Shown here piece by piece: positions 1 to 8,483 of a DNA stretch of 64,000 bases. This stretch comes from HGM04593 sp045646965 (GTDB taxonomy: Bacteria > Bacteroidota > Bacteroidia > Bacteroidales > Bacteroidaceae). Positions within the stretch are counted from its first letter, which is position 1. Every line of letters starts with the position of its first letter. Made by a program: the position numbers and the translations under genes. The notes beneath the pieces were generated by a model. The model searched no databases. It was not told the origin of the DNA and saw only the letters and a program-made list of their open reading frames with translations. The stretch spans positions 1 through 64,000 of the forward strand of contig JAZRLR010000003.1 in assembly GCA_045646965.1 (NCBI GenBank), written 5' to 3'.

Positions 1-81
1 AAGGTAGAGGACAGACGAAAAGAAGCCAAGTGGCGAGGGCGAGAAATCTAATCAATGTATAACACTAAAACCATTTGAACT

Positions 82-393
82 ATGTATCAAGAAATGCGAA
101 CGAAAGATGATGCGTGGATGCAGTCCATCCACGAGAGTATCGACCAACTATCGGAGATTCTCGATAGTATGCCCAAAGACGGGACAACCATACAAAACGA
201 TGATGAGTATCTATGCGACAAAGAGGTGGCATATATGCTTAAAGTCAGCCGAAGAACATTAAGTGAATACCGAAGCAATGGAACATTGCCTTACTATGTC
301 CTCGGTGGCAAAGTTCTATACAAGCGAAGTGAGATTGAGCAAGCGTTGAAACGGGAGTACAACGGCAAGCACCTACTTAATAGCAGCGGATAA
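82..393 (+). CDS. Helix-turn-helix (excisionase-like) protein of a mobile element
   Basis: DNA-binding protein of 103 residues. Residues about 46-92 form a MerR/excisionase-type winged helix (HTH_17 fold): EVAYMLKVSRRTLSEYR is followed by the turn NGTLP and a wing ending YKRSEIE. The first 40 residues are acidic and look helical. In Bacteroidales, proteins of this size and shape sit in conjugative and mobilizable elements, where they act as excisionases or control excision genes. No convincing chromosomal gene follows for 700 bases, so this is probably the last gene of an element whose body lies left of the window. The fold is clear from the sequence; the role in excision is inference from family context. 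Confidence 0.75.
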   Translation: MYQEMRTKDDAWMQSIHESIDQLSEILDSMPKDGTTIQNDDEYLCDKEVAYMLKVSRRTLSEYRSNGTLPYYVLGGKVLYKRSEIEQALKREYNGKHLLNSSG

Positions 394-823
394 ACCTCTC
401 TATATTTTTGGAGGGAGTGAAATTTACCGTTTGCCCTATATTCATCTGATGCAAAATAATAGTGCCCTTATGGATAGAAACAAGAACAGCATAGAAATGG
501 GTTATCAATGTAAGAACCCTTTTATATGCTGTCTGTTTATCTTCTACATTTTCGTCAGTCGCTCATTTCCGTTGCCGTCTGCATTTTTGAGTACAGACAT
601 TGAAAGGGGAAAGGTTTTCGGGGTGAATACTCTCCGTAGGAGGAAGATTCAGCACGAAACGGCTTGCCGCCCCGACCTTTCAACTTTCAAGGACTATTGT
701 ACTACCTTCGCAGACGAGCAAAGGAAAGGGGCGACTGACGGAATCGGGAAACTCCTAATATCGCAGATTGATGATAGACCAAATTCAAATATTACCCTGT
801 AATAATGAAAAATGCACCGTCCT

Positions 824-854
824 TTTGCTCGTTCATAAAAAAGTTGTACCTTTG
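824..854 (+). promoter_or_regulatory. Bacteroidetes-type promoter, no clear target gene
   Basis: TTTG at 824-827, 19-base spacer, TACCTTTG at 847-854: a full match to TTTG-N19-TAnnTTTG. A transcript would start near 860 and run through the repeats at 971-1010 toward the M3 peptidase gene at 1134. It could be an outward-facing element promoter or could produce a short untranslated RNA. Confidence 0.5.
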
Positions 855-970
855 TGTATCAAGAGTTATTTCATTGGTGCAAAACAATAAAGAACTCTGA
901 AATAGGAACGGTTACCATCTCGTTACCCAATTTTCAAGCAATCCGAATAACCGTTTAATTCTAAGATAAT

Positions 971-1010
971 TGCAAATTCTGCGATTTTTTTACAAAAAAA
1001 TGCAAATTCT
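971..1010. repeat. Direct repeat TGCAAATTCT, two copies 30 bp apart
   Basis: TGCAAATTCT occurs at 971-980 and 1001-1010, three helical turns apart. This is the kind of spacing seen in recombinase or regulator arm sites near the end of an integrated element. The function is unknown. Confidence 0.45.
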
Positions 1011-1104
1011 CGTGAACAAAAGTTGCCCCTCGTTTGTTATAGTGTCAAAGTTTAATTTAATAATAATTATAGATATTATAGTAGTTAATGCCAAATGAAA
1101 TAAC

Positions 1105-1112
1105 TATCTTCG
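1105..1112 (+). promoter_or_regulatory. -7 box of the M3 peptidase operon
   Basis: TATCTTCG at 1105-1112, a common variant of TAnnTTTG, lies 22 bases before the ATG of the oligopeptidase gene. No good -33 box is visible. Confidence 0.5.
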
Positions 1113-1133
1113 CAAATCAAATTAAGAAATAAT

Positions 1134-3212
1134 ATGAACGAGATAAAAGAGAACTTGGTTGCGGGAAATCCGCTTCTTCAGCGCAGTGCCGAGCAGTTCG
1201 GCGCAGTGCCCTATCACCGTATAACTCTTGAGCACTATCTGCCTGCTGTGAAAGAGGCTATCCGATTGGAAAAAGAGAGCATCGATGAGATATGCAACAG
1301 CCCGTTTGCTCCCACATTTGAAAATACCATTGTAGCCTACGAGCGCAGCGGTGCACTCTTGGGCGAAATACTTTGTGCATTCAACGCACTTATTTATTCT
1401 CACAGCAACGACGCCATAACAAAAGTTGAAGAGGAGATACAGCAGATTTACACCGAGCACAAGAGCGACATATCCCTTAACGAAAGACTCTTTGCACGCA
1501 TAAAACAGGTGTGCGAGAATCTGCCCGAGGAGCTCACGACAGAGCAGAAAAGACTTGCCAAGAGCATATATGAGAGTTTTGTGCGCTCGGGCGCAAACCT
1601 CGTGAGCGAGGAGCGCGAGGTGTACCGTGAGTTGAGCCAAAGACTCACCCTGCTCTCGTTGAAATTTCAAGAGAATATAATAAAGGATACCGACGCATAT
1701 ACCTTGCACATAACCGACGAGAAAGATATCGAAGGCCTCCCCGACGACCTTGTGGAGAGCGCGGCAGCCGCGGCAAAGGAGAGCGACAAAGAGGGCTGGG
1801 TTTTCACCTTGCACCGCCCCAGCTACCTGCCCTTTATCACATTCTGCAAAAACAGGGAGCTGCGCCGCCAAATGTTTATGGCATATAACACACTTGGCGC
1901 AAAAGGCAACGAGCACGACAACCGCACCATAGTTAAGGAGATTGTGAACGCGCGTCTCGAACTGGCCCGACTGCTCGGATATAACACCTACAGCGACTAT
2001 GTACTCGCCGAGCGTATGGCACAAAAGAGCGACGCTGTATTCTCTATGCTTGGCAAGCTCACCTGGAGCTACCTGCCCGCAGCGTGCACCGAAATAGAGG
2101 AGATAAAGGCCTATGCCCGTGAGCTCGAGGGTGAGAACTTCGACTTTAAGCCGTGGGACTTTGCCTACTATTCCGAGAAACTGAAAAACAAGAAATTTGA
2201 GTTGAGCGACGATATGGTACGCCCCTATTTCAACCTCGACCAGGCTATATACGGAGCTTTTTATCTTGCCACAAGACTCTATGGTATAACATTTAAGCAG
2301 AACCACGACATCCCCACCTTTAACCCCGATGTAAAGGTGTGGGAGGTTTACGACTACAACGGCAAGTTTCTCGCTCTGCTCTACTGCGATTTTTATGCGC
2401 GTAAGGGAAAGCACGCAGGAGCCTGGATGGACTCGCTGAAGCCACAGTACAAAGATGCCGACGGCACCGACCACCGTCCCCACATAACCCTCTCTACTAA
2501 CTACCGCAAGCCTATGCCGGGAAAGCCTACGCTGCTCAATTTTGACGAGCTCAACACCCTGCTGCACGAGTTCGGACATTGCCTGCACGGCATACTCTCG
2601 GACGTGACCTATGCGTCGCTGTGCAGCCCCAACGTGCTCTGGGATTTTGTGGAGATGCCCTCACAGATTATGGAGAACTTTGCCGTGGAGGAGGAGTTCC
2701 TCAAGGCGTTTGCCTTCCACCACAGCACCGGCGAAATTATCCCGCAGGAGACCATTGAAAAGATTGTAAAGGCACGCACGTTCAACGCCGCCTACCAGTG
2801 CATCAGGCAGGTGAGCCTGGGCCTTATCGACCAGGCTTGGCACAATATTTCGCTTCCCTTCGGCGGCGATGTGCTCGAGTATGAGCACTCGGTGACCGAG
2901 GCTGTGAGAGTGCTGCCCTCGCTTGCCGAGACAGGTATTACACCGCAGTTCAGTCACATTATGTCGGGCGGATACGCGGCGGGATATTACAGCTACAAAT
3001 GGGCCGAGATGCTCGACGCCGACGCTTTCTCACGTTTCAAGGATGGCGGCGTGCTGAATATGAAGGTGGCGCAGTCGTTTCGCGACAATATCTTGTCTAA
3101 AGGCGACACAGAGCACCCTATGGCACTCTACCTGCGCTTTAGAGGATGCAACCCGCAGATTGAGGCTCTGCTCGAGCGTGACGGAATAAAAACCATTTGC
3201 CCTCATTTGTAA
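1134..3212 (+). CDS. M3 family oligopeptidase / peptidyl-dipeptidase
   Basis: Zinc metallopeptidase of 692 residues, the usual length for the Dcp/oligopeptidase A branch of family M3. It hydrolyses short peptides and belongs to the last steps of protein turnover. The zinc motif HEFGH is at residues 478-482 (LLHEFGHCLHGILS), and downstream come the conserved MPSQIMENF helix supplying the third zinc ligand and the substrate-binding GGYAAGYYSY segment. There is no signal peptide, so it is probably cytoplasmic. It is the first gene of a tightly spaced operon (8-13 base gaps) running through the thioredoxin-like gene to the terminator at 6333. Family assignment is firm; the choice between dipeptidyl-carboxypeptidase and oligopeptidase activity is not made. 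Confidence 0.93.
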   Translation: MNEIKENLVAGNPLLQRSAEQFGAVPYHRITLEHYLPAVKEAIRLEKESIDEICNSPFAPTFENTIVAYERSGALLGEILCAFNALIYSHSNDAITKVEEEIQQIYTEHKSDISLNERLFARIKQVCENLPEELTTEQKRLAKSIYESFVRSGANLVSEEREVYRELSQRLTLLSLKFQENIIKDTDAYTLHITDEKDIEGLPDDLVESAAAAAKESDKEGWVFTLHRPSYLPFITFCKNRELRRQMFMAYNTLGAKGNEHDNRTIVKEIVNARLELARLLGYNTYSDYVLAERMAQKSDAVFSMLGKLTWSYLPAACTEIEEIKAYARELEGENFDFKPWDFAYYSEKLKNKKFELSDDMVRPYFNLDQAIYGAFYLATRLYGITFKQNHDIPTFNPDVKVWEVYDYNGKFLALLYCDFYARKGKHAGAWMDSLKPQYKDADGTDHRPHITLSTNYRKPMPGKPTLLNFDELNTLLHEFGHCLHGILSDVTYASLCSPNVLWDFVEMPSQIMENFAVEEEFLKAFAFHHSTGEIIPQETIEKIVKARTFNAAYQCIRQVSLGLIDQAWHNISLPFGGDVLEYEHSVTEAVRVLPSLAETGITPQFSHIMSGGYAAGYYSYKWAEMLDADAFSRFKDGGVLNMKVAQSFRDNILSKGDTEHPMALYLRFRGCNPQIEALLERDGIKTICPHL

Positions 3213-3220
3213 ATAAGACT

Positions 3221-3661
3221 ATGACTATAGAGACCATTGTGAAAAAGACATCGCGTCTGCTCTTTGCGCTCCTGTTTGCTTTGTCGGCAGGAGCGTGCAG
3301 CAACGACGACGACCTCAAAGAGATTTTTATAGGGCACAATTGGCGACTGACATTCGTGCAGAACGGCGGCGAGAGGCTCCCCTCCGACGGCAAGGAGTAC
3401 AAGATTCTCTTCAGTGAGGGAGTCTTTACATTCTCAACACCCACAGGAGCTACATTGAGTGGTAATTGGCAGGCGTCGTCGTCGGGCGACAAACGCACGT
3501 TTGGCTGCAGAAACATAAAAGTGACGGGTAACATAGCAAGCGACAATATAGCAACCGCAATAAAAGATATTCTCGAGAATGCCACGACCTATGAAGGTAC
3601 TTCGCACTATCTCAAGATTATACACACAAGAAATGCATTTGTACAGTTTTATAACAGATAA
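3221..3661 (+). CDS. Small lipoprotein, DUF4847/META-like
   Basis: Lipoprotein of 146 residues. A signal peptide ends in the lipobox AGAC with the acylated cysteine at residue 26, followed by SNDDD, which resembles the acidic Bacteroidetes signal that sends lipoproteins to the cell surface. The mature part (FIGHNWRLTFVQ..., FSEGVFTFST, LSGNWQ) looks like a small beta-barrel of the META/DUF4847 type; I am not certain of the exact family. The ATG at 3221 is preferred: an upstream alternative at 3197 is a TTG that overlaps the end of the peptidase gene and would spoil the signal peptide. Second gene of the operon starting at 1134. Confidence 0.75.
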   Translation: MTIETIVKKTSRLLFALLFALSAGACSNDDDLKEIFIGHNWRLTFVQNGGERLPSDGKEYKILFSEGVFTFSTPTGATLSGNWQASSSGDKRTFGCRNIKVTGNIASDNIATAIKDILENATTYEGTSHYLKIIHTRNAFVQFYNR

Positions 3662-3671
3662 AGATTAAACT

Positions 3672-4103
3672 ATGAAAGACGACAAGAAACAGCAGGAATT
3701 GGATTCAAGATATATGCGTATGGCAAGAATATGGGCCGAGAACTCATATTGCAGCCGTCGCCAGGTGGGTGCTCTGATTGTAAAGGACAAGATGATTATC
3801 TCCGACGGTTACAATGGTACCCCCGTGGGTTTCGAAAATATCTGCGAAGATGAGAAAGGGCTCACAAAGCCTTACGTTCTGCACGCCGAAGCCAACGCCA
3901 TAACAAAGATTGCGCGCTCGGGAAATAACAGCGAGGGCGCCACACTCTATGTGACTACATCGCCCTGCATCGAGTGTGCAAAGCTCATAATACAAGCAGG
4001 TATAAAACGTGTGGTATTTGCAGAACTGTATCACATAACCGACGGTATCGATTTGCTCAAGAGAGCGGGCGTAGAGACCGTGCTTGTGGAGCTTGAGAAA
4101 TAG
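3672..4103 (+). CDS. Deoxycytidylate (dCMP) deaminase
   Basis: Zinc-dependent deaminase of 143 residues converting dCMP to dUMP, the precursor for thymidylate synthesis, in the cytoplasm. The cytidine-deaminase signature is complete: HAE at residues 71-73 (zinc histidine and catalytic glutamate) and PCIEC at 98-102 (two zinc cysteines). SRRQVGALIVKD and DGYNGTP at the N-terminus are typical of the ComEB/dCMP deaminase group. Third gene of the operon, 10 bases after the lipoprotein gene. Confidence 0.93.
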   Translation: MKDDKKQQELDSRYMRMARIWAENSYCSRRQVGALIVKDKMIISDGYNGTPVGFENICEDEKGLTKPYVLHAEANAITKIARSGNNSEGATLYVTTSPCIECAKLIIQAGIKRVVFAELYHITDGIDLLKRAGVETVLVELEK

Positions 4104-4116
4104 GAGAGGGCACGAT

Positions 4117-5733
4117 ATGAAGAAATTCACACCCACCCTATTGGTGCTCTTCACACTCATAGGTGTATTCATTGGTATAAACCTGTCGGGCGAGGGAAAA
4201 AAGACTATTATCATTGCATCGCAAGGAAATAAGATTAACGAGCTTATGACTATGATGCAAAGTAGCTATGTGGACACGCTCAATATGGCCGAGATTATAG
4301 AGGAGACTATGCCCAAGATTCTCGAGGAACTCGACCCCCACAGCAAATATATTCCTCTCGAAGAGCTAGAGGCCACAAACGCCGACCTCGCAAGCAGTTT
4401 CAGCGGCATAGGCATACGTTTCACCATTCAGGAGGATACGGTAAACATCAGCGATGTGATAAGAGGCGGCCCGTCGGAGCAGATAGGTCTTATGCCCGGC
4501 GATTGCATTGTGAAAGTAAATGACACGCTTTTCGTGGGAGATGTCTGCACCAACGACAACGCGATGCGCAAACTCAAAGGCCCCAAGGGCACAAAGGTAA
4601 AAGTGAGCGTGAAGCGTTACGGCGAGAAAGACCTGCTGCACTTTAATATTGTGCGTGGCGACATACCCGTGGAGAGTATCGAGGCGGCCTATCTCATCGA
4701 CGACAAATGGGGATATATGCAGGTGGAGCGCTTCGCCGAGAATACCTTCACCGAGTTTTTCATAGCTATTGCAAAGTTTCTTAAAAACAATTGCCGCGGA
4801 ATTATCATCGACCTGCGCGGCAACGGAGGCGGATATATGGGCGTGGCACTGCAGATGGCAAACGAGTTCCTGCAACGAGGTGATGTAATTGTGTATACCG
4901 AGGGTGCAAACAGCCCGCGCAGCACAGAATATGCCAACGGACGCGGCAACTTGCAGAAAATTCCGCTTGTGATACTTGTAGATGAAACCTCGGCGTCGGC
5001 AAGCGAGATTCTTGCAGGCACAATTCAGGACAACGACCGCGGAACGATAATCGGCCGTCGCACCTTCGGCAAAGGACTTGTGCAGCAGCCGCTCACATTC
5101 AGCGACGGCTCGGCAGTGAGACTTACCGTAGCTCGTTATCACACTCCCTCGGGACGCTGCATACAGAAACCCTATACAAAGGGTGATAACGAGGAGTATG
5201 CCAAGGATATAATCTACCGCTACGAGCGTGGCGAGTTCTTCTCGCAAGACAGCATACACCAGAACGACACCCTGCTCTTCCACACCCGTATGGGACGCAC
5301 CGTGTATGGCGGCGGCGGAATTATGCCCGACATATTTGTGTCGAGCGACACCACGAAATTCACTCCTTATCTCTCGTCGGTGACAGCGAAGCGCCTGCCT
5401 ATGATGTATGCAATGCGATATAGCAAAGAGCACCGCCACGAACTCGACAAGTTCAAAGGATATGAGCAACTCGTCGCACACCTGGCGGCACAGCCCATCG
5501 TGGACAATTTCATTGCCTTTGCAAAAAGCAAAGGCGCAGGAGCGCCCACAGCAAAGGTTGCGCAGACACGCAAGATGCTGCAGGAGGCTCTCGCAGCCCA
5601 CATTATTTATAATATACAGGGTATGCTCGAATATGTAAAATATGTAAACCTGCGCGACGAGACCGTGCTCAAGGCCGTAGAGGTGCTCGAGAAGGGGGAG
5701 AGTTTTCCAAAGAAAGAAAATAAGAAAAATTAA
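4117..5733 (+). CDS. S41 family C-terminal processing peptidase (CtpA/Prc-like)
   Basis: Envelope serine protease of 538 residues that cleaves proteins from their C-terminus. An N-terminal membrane anchor or signal (about residues 5-22) is followed by a PDZ domain (about 80-165) and the S41 core. In the block SASASEILAG the catalytic serine is residue 294, and the lysine 25 residues later (K319, in TFGKG) completes the Ser/Lys dyad. The start is the ATG at 4117, which has AGGAG eleven bases upstream; an upstream ATG at 4084 lies inside the deaminase gene. It belongs to the operon 1134-6311. Confidence 0.92.
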   Translation: MKKFTPTLLVLFTLIGVFIGINLSGEGKKTIIIASQGNKINELMTMMQSSYVDTLNMAEIIEETMPKILEELDPHSKYIPLEELEATNADLASSFSGIGIRFTIQEDTVNISDVIRGGPSEQIGLMPGDCIVKVNDTLFVGDVCTNDNAMRKLKGPKGTKVKVSVKRYGEKDLLHFNIVRGDIPVESIEAAYLIDDKWGYMQVERFAENTFTEFFIAIAKFLKNNCRGIIIDLRGNGGGYMGVALQMANEFLQRGDVIVYTEGANSPRSTEYANGRGNLQKIPLVILVDETSASASEILAGTIQDNDRGTIIGRRTFGKGLVQQPLTFSDGSAVRLTVARYHTPSGRCIQKPYTKGDNEEYAKDIIYRYERGEFFSQDSIHQNDTLLFHTRMGRTVYGGGGIMPDIFVSSDTTKFTPYLSSVTAKRLPMMYAMRYSKEHRHELDKFKGYEQLVAHLAAQPIVDNFIAFAKSKGAGAPTAKVAQTRKMLQEALAAHIIYNIQGMLEYVKYVNLRDETVLKAVEVLEKGESFPKKENKKN

Positions 5734-5741
5734 ATTCACTT

Positions 5742-6311
5742 ATGAAAAGGATTCTATTTATAATCACCGCAGCTCTGCTCGCTGCGTGTGGAGACAGCAC
5801 AAAAGAAAAGGCCGCAACTGTTGAAACAGAAACTGCGGCAGCGCCGGTAGTCTATGAGAATCAATACCTTGTGAAAGTGGGTGACACCGCGCCCGATTTC
5901 ACTCTGCCCACAACCACAGGCGAGAACTTCACCCTCTCGCAGCAGCGCGGCAAGGTTGTTATGCTGCAATTCACTGCAAGCTGGTGTGGTGTGTGCCGAC
6001 GCGAAATGCCGCACATAGAAAAAGAGATTTGGCAGAAACACAAGGAGAACCCCGCGTTTGTGCTTGTGGGCGTAGACCGCGAGGAGAGCAAAGAGACCGT
6101 AGATGCTTATACACAGATTGTGGGTACCACCTACCCTATGGCCCTCGACACCGCTGCCAATGTGTTTGCGAGCTATGCTCTGCGTAACTCGGGCATCACA
6201 CGCAATGTGCTTGTGGGAAAAGACGGAAAGATTGTGAAGCTGACACGCCTTTTCAACGAGGAGGAGTTTCGTGGGCTCACAGCTGCAATCGACAGCCTTC
6301 TCGCCAAATAA
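5742..6311 (+). CDS. TlpA-like thioredoxin-fold lipoprotein
   Basis: Lipoprotein of 189 residues with lipobox LAAC (Cys16) and a low-complexity Ala/Glu linker. A redoxin/AhpC-TSA thioredoxin fold starts at VGDTAPDFTLPTT. The active site WCGVC lies at residues 81-85 (Cys82, Cys85). Such proteins reduce or exchange disulfides on the outer face of a membrane in Bacteroidetes. Last gene of the operon starting at 1134, followed by a strong terminator. The substrate is unknown. Confidence 0.88.
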   Translation: MKRILFIITAALLAACGDSTKEKAATVETETAAAPVVYENQYLVKVGDTAPDFTLPTTTGENFTLSQQRGKVVMLQFTASWCGVCRREMPHIEKEIWQKHKENPAFVLVGVDREESKETVDAYTQIVGTTYPMALDTAANVFASYALRNSGITRNVLVGKDGKIVKLTRLFNEEEFRGLTAAIDSLLAK

Positions 6312-6332
6312 GAGTGGCAACGAAGCAAGTGT

Positions 6333-6367
6333 AAATATCGGCATAAACCCTTGTGCCGATATTTTTT
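6333..6367 (+). terminator. Intrinsic terminator of the 1134-6311 operon
   Basis: Perfect 11-bp stem AAATATCGGCA (6333-6343) / TGCCGATATTT (6354-6364) with a T-run, 20 bases after the thioredoxin-like gene. Confidence 0.9.
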
Positions 6368-6486
6368 ATGGTGCAAACAGGTGCAAATAGTGCCCGTAAA
6401 GAGGCGAAATAGTACTTTTTAAAAGAAAAACGCCCATAAAAGCAAATTTGTGATGCACAAATCAATGCAGTTTGAGAAAAAAGTAT

Positions 6487-6494
6487 TACCTTTG
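6487..6494 (+). promoter_or_regulatory. -7 box of rpsP
   Basis: TACCTTTG at 6487-6494 matches TAnnTTTG. No good -33 box is seen at the expected distance. The predicted transcript starts near 6500, giving a leader of about 55 bases that contains the hairpins at 6500-6523. Confidence 0.6.
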
Positions 6495-6499
6495 CAACG

Positions 6500-6523
6500 C
6501 CGATACGAGTTATCGGATAACTC
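6500..6523 (+). promoter_or_regulatory. Leader of rpsP with two mutually exclusive hairpins
   Basis: CCGATA (6500-6505) can pair with TATCGG (6511-6516). Alternatively GAGTTAT (6507-6513) can pair with ATAACTC (6517-6523). The two stems share bases and cannot form together. This would suit leader autoregulation of a ribosomal protein gene. The pairing is visible; the regulation is inference. Confidence 0.4.
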
Positions 6524-6555
6524 TAATCTTTAACTAATTAAAAAACATTTAAACA

Positions 6556-7110
6556 ATGGCAACTAAAATCAGATTGCAGAGAAGAGGTCGTAAACACTAC
6601 GCATTCTACTCTATTGTGATTGCAGATTCGAGAGCTCCACGTGATGGAAAGTTCACCGAGAAAATCGGTACTTACAACCCCAACACTAACCCCGCAACTA
6701 TCGACATCAACTTCGAGAGAGCTTTGTGGTGGGTGAACAACGGTGCAACTCCCACCGATACTGTTCGCAACATCCTCTCTTCACAGGGTGTTTATATGAT
6801 GAAGCACTTGCAGGGCGGTGTTAAGAAAGGCGCATTTGACGAGGCTACAGCACAGGCTAAATTCGAGGCTTGGAAGAACGCCAAGACAAACGCTTTGAAC
6901 GGCATTAAGAGTGCTGAAGAGCAGGCTAAACGTGACGAAAAGAAGGCACGTTTGGAGGCTGAGAAAGAGGTTAATGCAGCAATTGCCAAGAAGGTAGCCG
7001 ACAAGAAAGCTGCCGAGGCTCTTGCAAAGGCAGAGGCCGAGGCTGCAGCAGCTGCCGAGAACGCAGAGGCTACAGAGGCTGCCGAGACAGAGGCTCCCGC
7101 TGAGGCATAA
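6556..7110 (+). CDS. rpsP: 30S ribosomal protein S16
   Basis: Ribosomal protein S16, a small-subunit assembly protein. The N-terminal 80 residues carry the family signature (IRLQRRGRKHYAFYSIVIAD, then EKIGTYNPN). At 184 residues it is about twice the usual bacterial length: residues 110-184 form a charged, then Ala/Glu-rich tail. C-terminally extended S16 is known in Bacteroidetes. The gene is monocistronic here, with its own promoter, a structured leader and a terminator at 7138. Confidence 0.97.
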   Translation: MATKIRLQRRGRKHYAFYSIVIADSRAPRDGKFTEKIGTYNPNTNPATIDINFERALWWVNNGATPTDTVRNILSSQGVYMMKHLQGGVKKGAFDEATAQAKFEAWKNAKTNALNGIKSAEEQAKRDEKKARLEAEKEVNAAIAKKVADKKAAEALAKAEAEAAAAAENAEATEAAETEAPAEA

Positions 7111-7137
7111 ATTCCTTCGGGCGGCAATGCTCAAAAT

Positions 7138-7169
7138 AAAGCAGATAGTCACAAGGCTATCTGCTTTTT
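7138..7169 (+). terminator. Intrinsic terminator of rpsP
   Basis: AAAGCAGATAG (7138-7148) pairs perfectly with CTATCTGCTTT (7157-7167) and is followed by T residues. Confidence 0.9.
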
Positions 7170-7217
7170 CTTTTATCGTCAGCAAAGAGTTATATAGCAA
7201 AAATAACGTAGCGTCTG

Positions 7218-7248
7218 TTTGATTTTAATGCAATTTGGCGTAATTTTG
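7218..7248 (+). promoter_or_regulatory. Promoter of the S41-like lipoprotein gene
   Basis: TTTG at 7218-7221, 19-base spacer, TAATTTTG at 7241-7248: a full match to the Bacteroidetes consensus. Transcription would begin around 7252-7256, at or just before the start codon, which rules out the in-frame start at 7219. Confidence 0.75.
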
Positions 7249-7263
7249 CCCATTATGAAAACA

Positions 7264-8475
7264 ATGAAAAAAATAGCACATATCGCAGCGCTTGCATCGG
7301 CGCTGGTCTTTGCCGCTTGTGGCGAGGACAGGTCACAGGAGTATTACGAACTAACAAAAGAGAGCCATTGGATATATGACAATATGAAAGATGTGTATCT
7401 GTGGAAAAACGAGATACCCGAAATAGGCAGACAGACATATTTTAACACCCCTGCACAGTTCTTCAAGAAACTGCTTAACAAAGAAGACAACGCATCGTTC
7501 CTTGCAAATGACAACGCTGTGGAATATGGTATAAGATTCTCTTTGATGCGCGACCCGCTCGGACACTCTCCCTCAAAAGTATATGCTCTTGTGGAATATG
7601 TGGAGCCCGGTTCCACGGCAGACGCAGCAGGCATAGAGAGGGGTATGTGGATTTCGGCTGTGGACGGCAAGAATCTCTCGATAAGCAGCACCTCACTCGG
7701 CAACGGAGCAGCCTTGCAACTAACGTTGTGCCGAATCATTAACGCATCCGACAGCGAGACTCTTGCGTGGAGCGAGGGCGAGACCATAGCTCTTGCAGCC
7801 GCAGCACCACTCACCCACACTGCGATACCCGTGTGCAGCACCATTGAGTGTGGCGAGGGAAATGCGACATATATTCTGCTTAACACCTTCGATGGAGATG
7901 ACGCTGCAAACGCATTTAACGCAGCGGTGACCTCTTCCTCGTCGCAAAATATAATACTCGACCTGCGCTACAACGAGAGCTACGACATTGAAAATGTGGC
8001 AAGTGCGGCAGCCCTCTTCCTCCCCGCAGAGAAGACGCAAGGCCCCTTTTGCACCTTATATAAAGATATTGAGTTGAGCACAATGGAAAGCGTTCCCTAC
8101 CCCGCTGTATCGGCAACGGCCGAGGAGAAGAACCTTTATATAATCACTTCTTCTGCGACAAAAGGCGTGGCAAATATCTTTATAAAAGCAATAGCAGATG
8201 CGCGAGGAGAAGGTAATGTGGCGCTTGTGGGAACTGCACCCACACACTGCGACCTGCTCACAGAGAAAAGAGAATCTCCCTATAACTTCTCAATTAACGC
8301 AGCGACAGCGATAATTGGCGATGCGGCGGGGAATATCCTCTCTGCTGTAATCCCGGATATTGAGCTGAATGAGTCGGCGGCACTCAACGCCATATATCCT
8401 TTGGGCGATGAGCGCGAGTATATTCTGCAAAACATCTGCGAGATAATAAAAACGGGCATCAGGCCTCAAATCTAA
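7264..8475 (+). CDS. S41 peptidase-like lipoprotein, probably catalytically inactive
   Basis: Lipoprotein of about 403 residues with lipobox FAAC followed by GED. The N-terminal helical part (SHWIYDNMKDVYLWKNEIP) and a PDZ-like segment (VEYVEPGSTADAAGIERGMW) are those of Bacteroidetes S41 peptidases. The catalytic region is degenerate: where active members have an SAS block there is TSSATKGVANIF, and the dyad lysine region reads GTAPTHCD. I infer a pseudopeptidase, perhaps a peptide-binding protein. The start is 7264 or 7255 (MKTMKK or MKK); the promoter at 7218-7248 excludes the longer frame. It has its own promoter and terminator, so it stands alone. Confidence 0.75.
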   Translation: MKKIAHIAALASALVFAACGEDRSQEYYELTKESHWIYDNMKDVYLWKNEIPEIGRQTYFNTPAQFFKKLLNKEDNASFLANDNAVEYGIRFSLMRDPLGHSPSKVYALVEYVEPGSTADAAGIERGMWISAVDGKNLSISSTSLGNGAALQLTLCRIINASDSETLAWSEGETIALAAAAPLTHTAIPVCSTIECGEGNATYILLNTFDGDDAANAFNAAVTSSSSQNIILDLRYNESYDIENVASAAALFLPAEKTQGPFCTLYKDIELSTMESVPYPAVSATAEEKNLYIITSSATKGVANIFIKAIADARGEGNVALVGTAPTHCDLLTEKRESPYNFSINAATAIIGDAAGNILSAVIPDIELNESAALNAIYPLGDEREYILQNICEIIKTGIRPQI

Positions 8476-8483
8476 ATAAAGAG

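Larger units (their letters stand above)
394..1104. other. Gene-free stretch, probable end of the integrated element
   Basis: About 700 bases with no gene I can support. One open frame of 123 codons (431-802) has no ribosome binding site and an unconvincing composition. The stretch holds a good promoter match at 824-854 that drives no obvious gene, a pair of direct repeats at 971-1010, and an AT-rich segment at 1040-1085. The promoter of the first clear chromosomal gene begins at 1105. The element-chromosome junction should lie between about 800 and 1100, but no second att copy is inside the window, so it cannot be fixed. Confidence 0.4.

Noticed and set aside
431..802. Open frame of 123 codons downstream of the excisionase-like gene
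   Set aside because: No ribosome binding site, unlikely composition and no domain; it lies in probable non-coding element-end DNA.
1122..2588. Long open frame (488 codons) on the minus strand
   Set aside because: Exactly antisense to the M3 peptidase gene; its hydrophobic composition is a by-product of codon use on the other strand.
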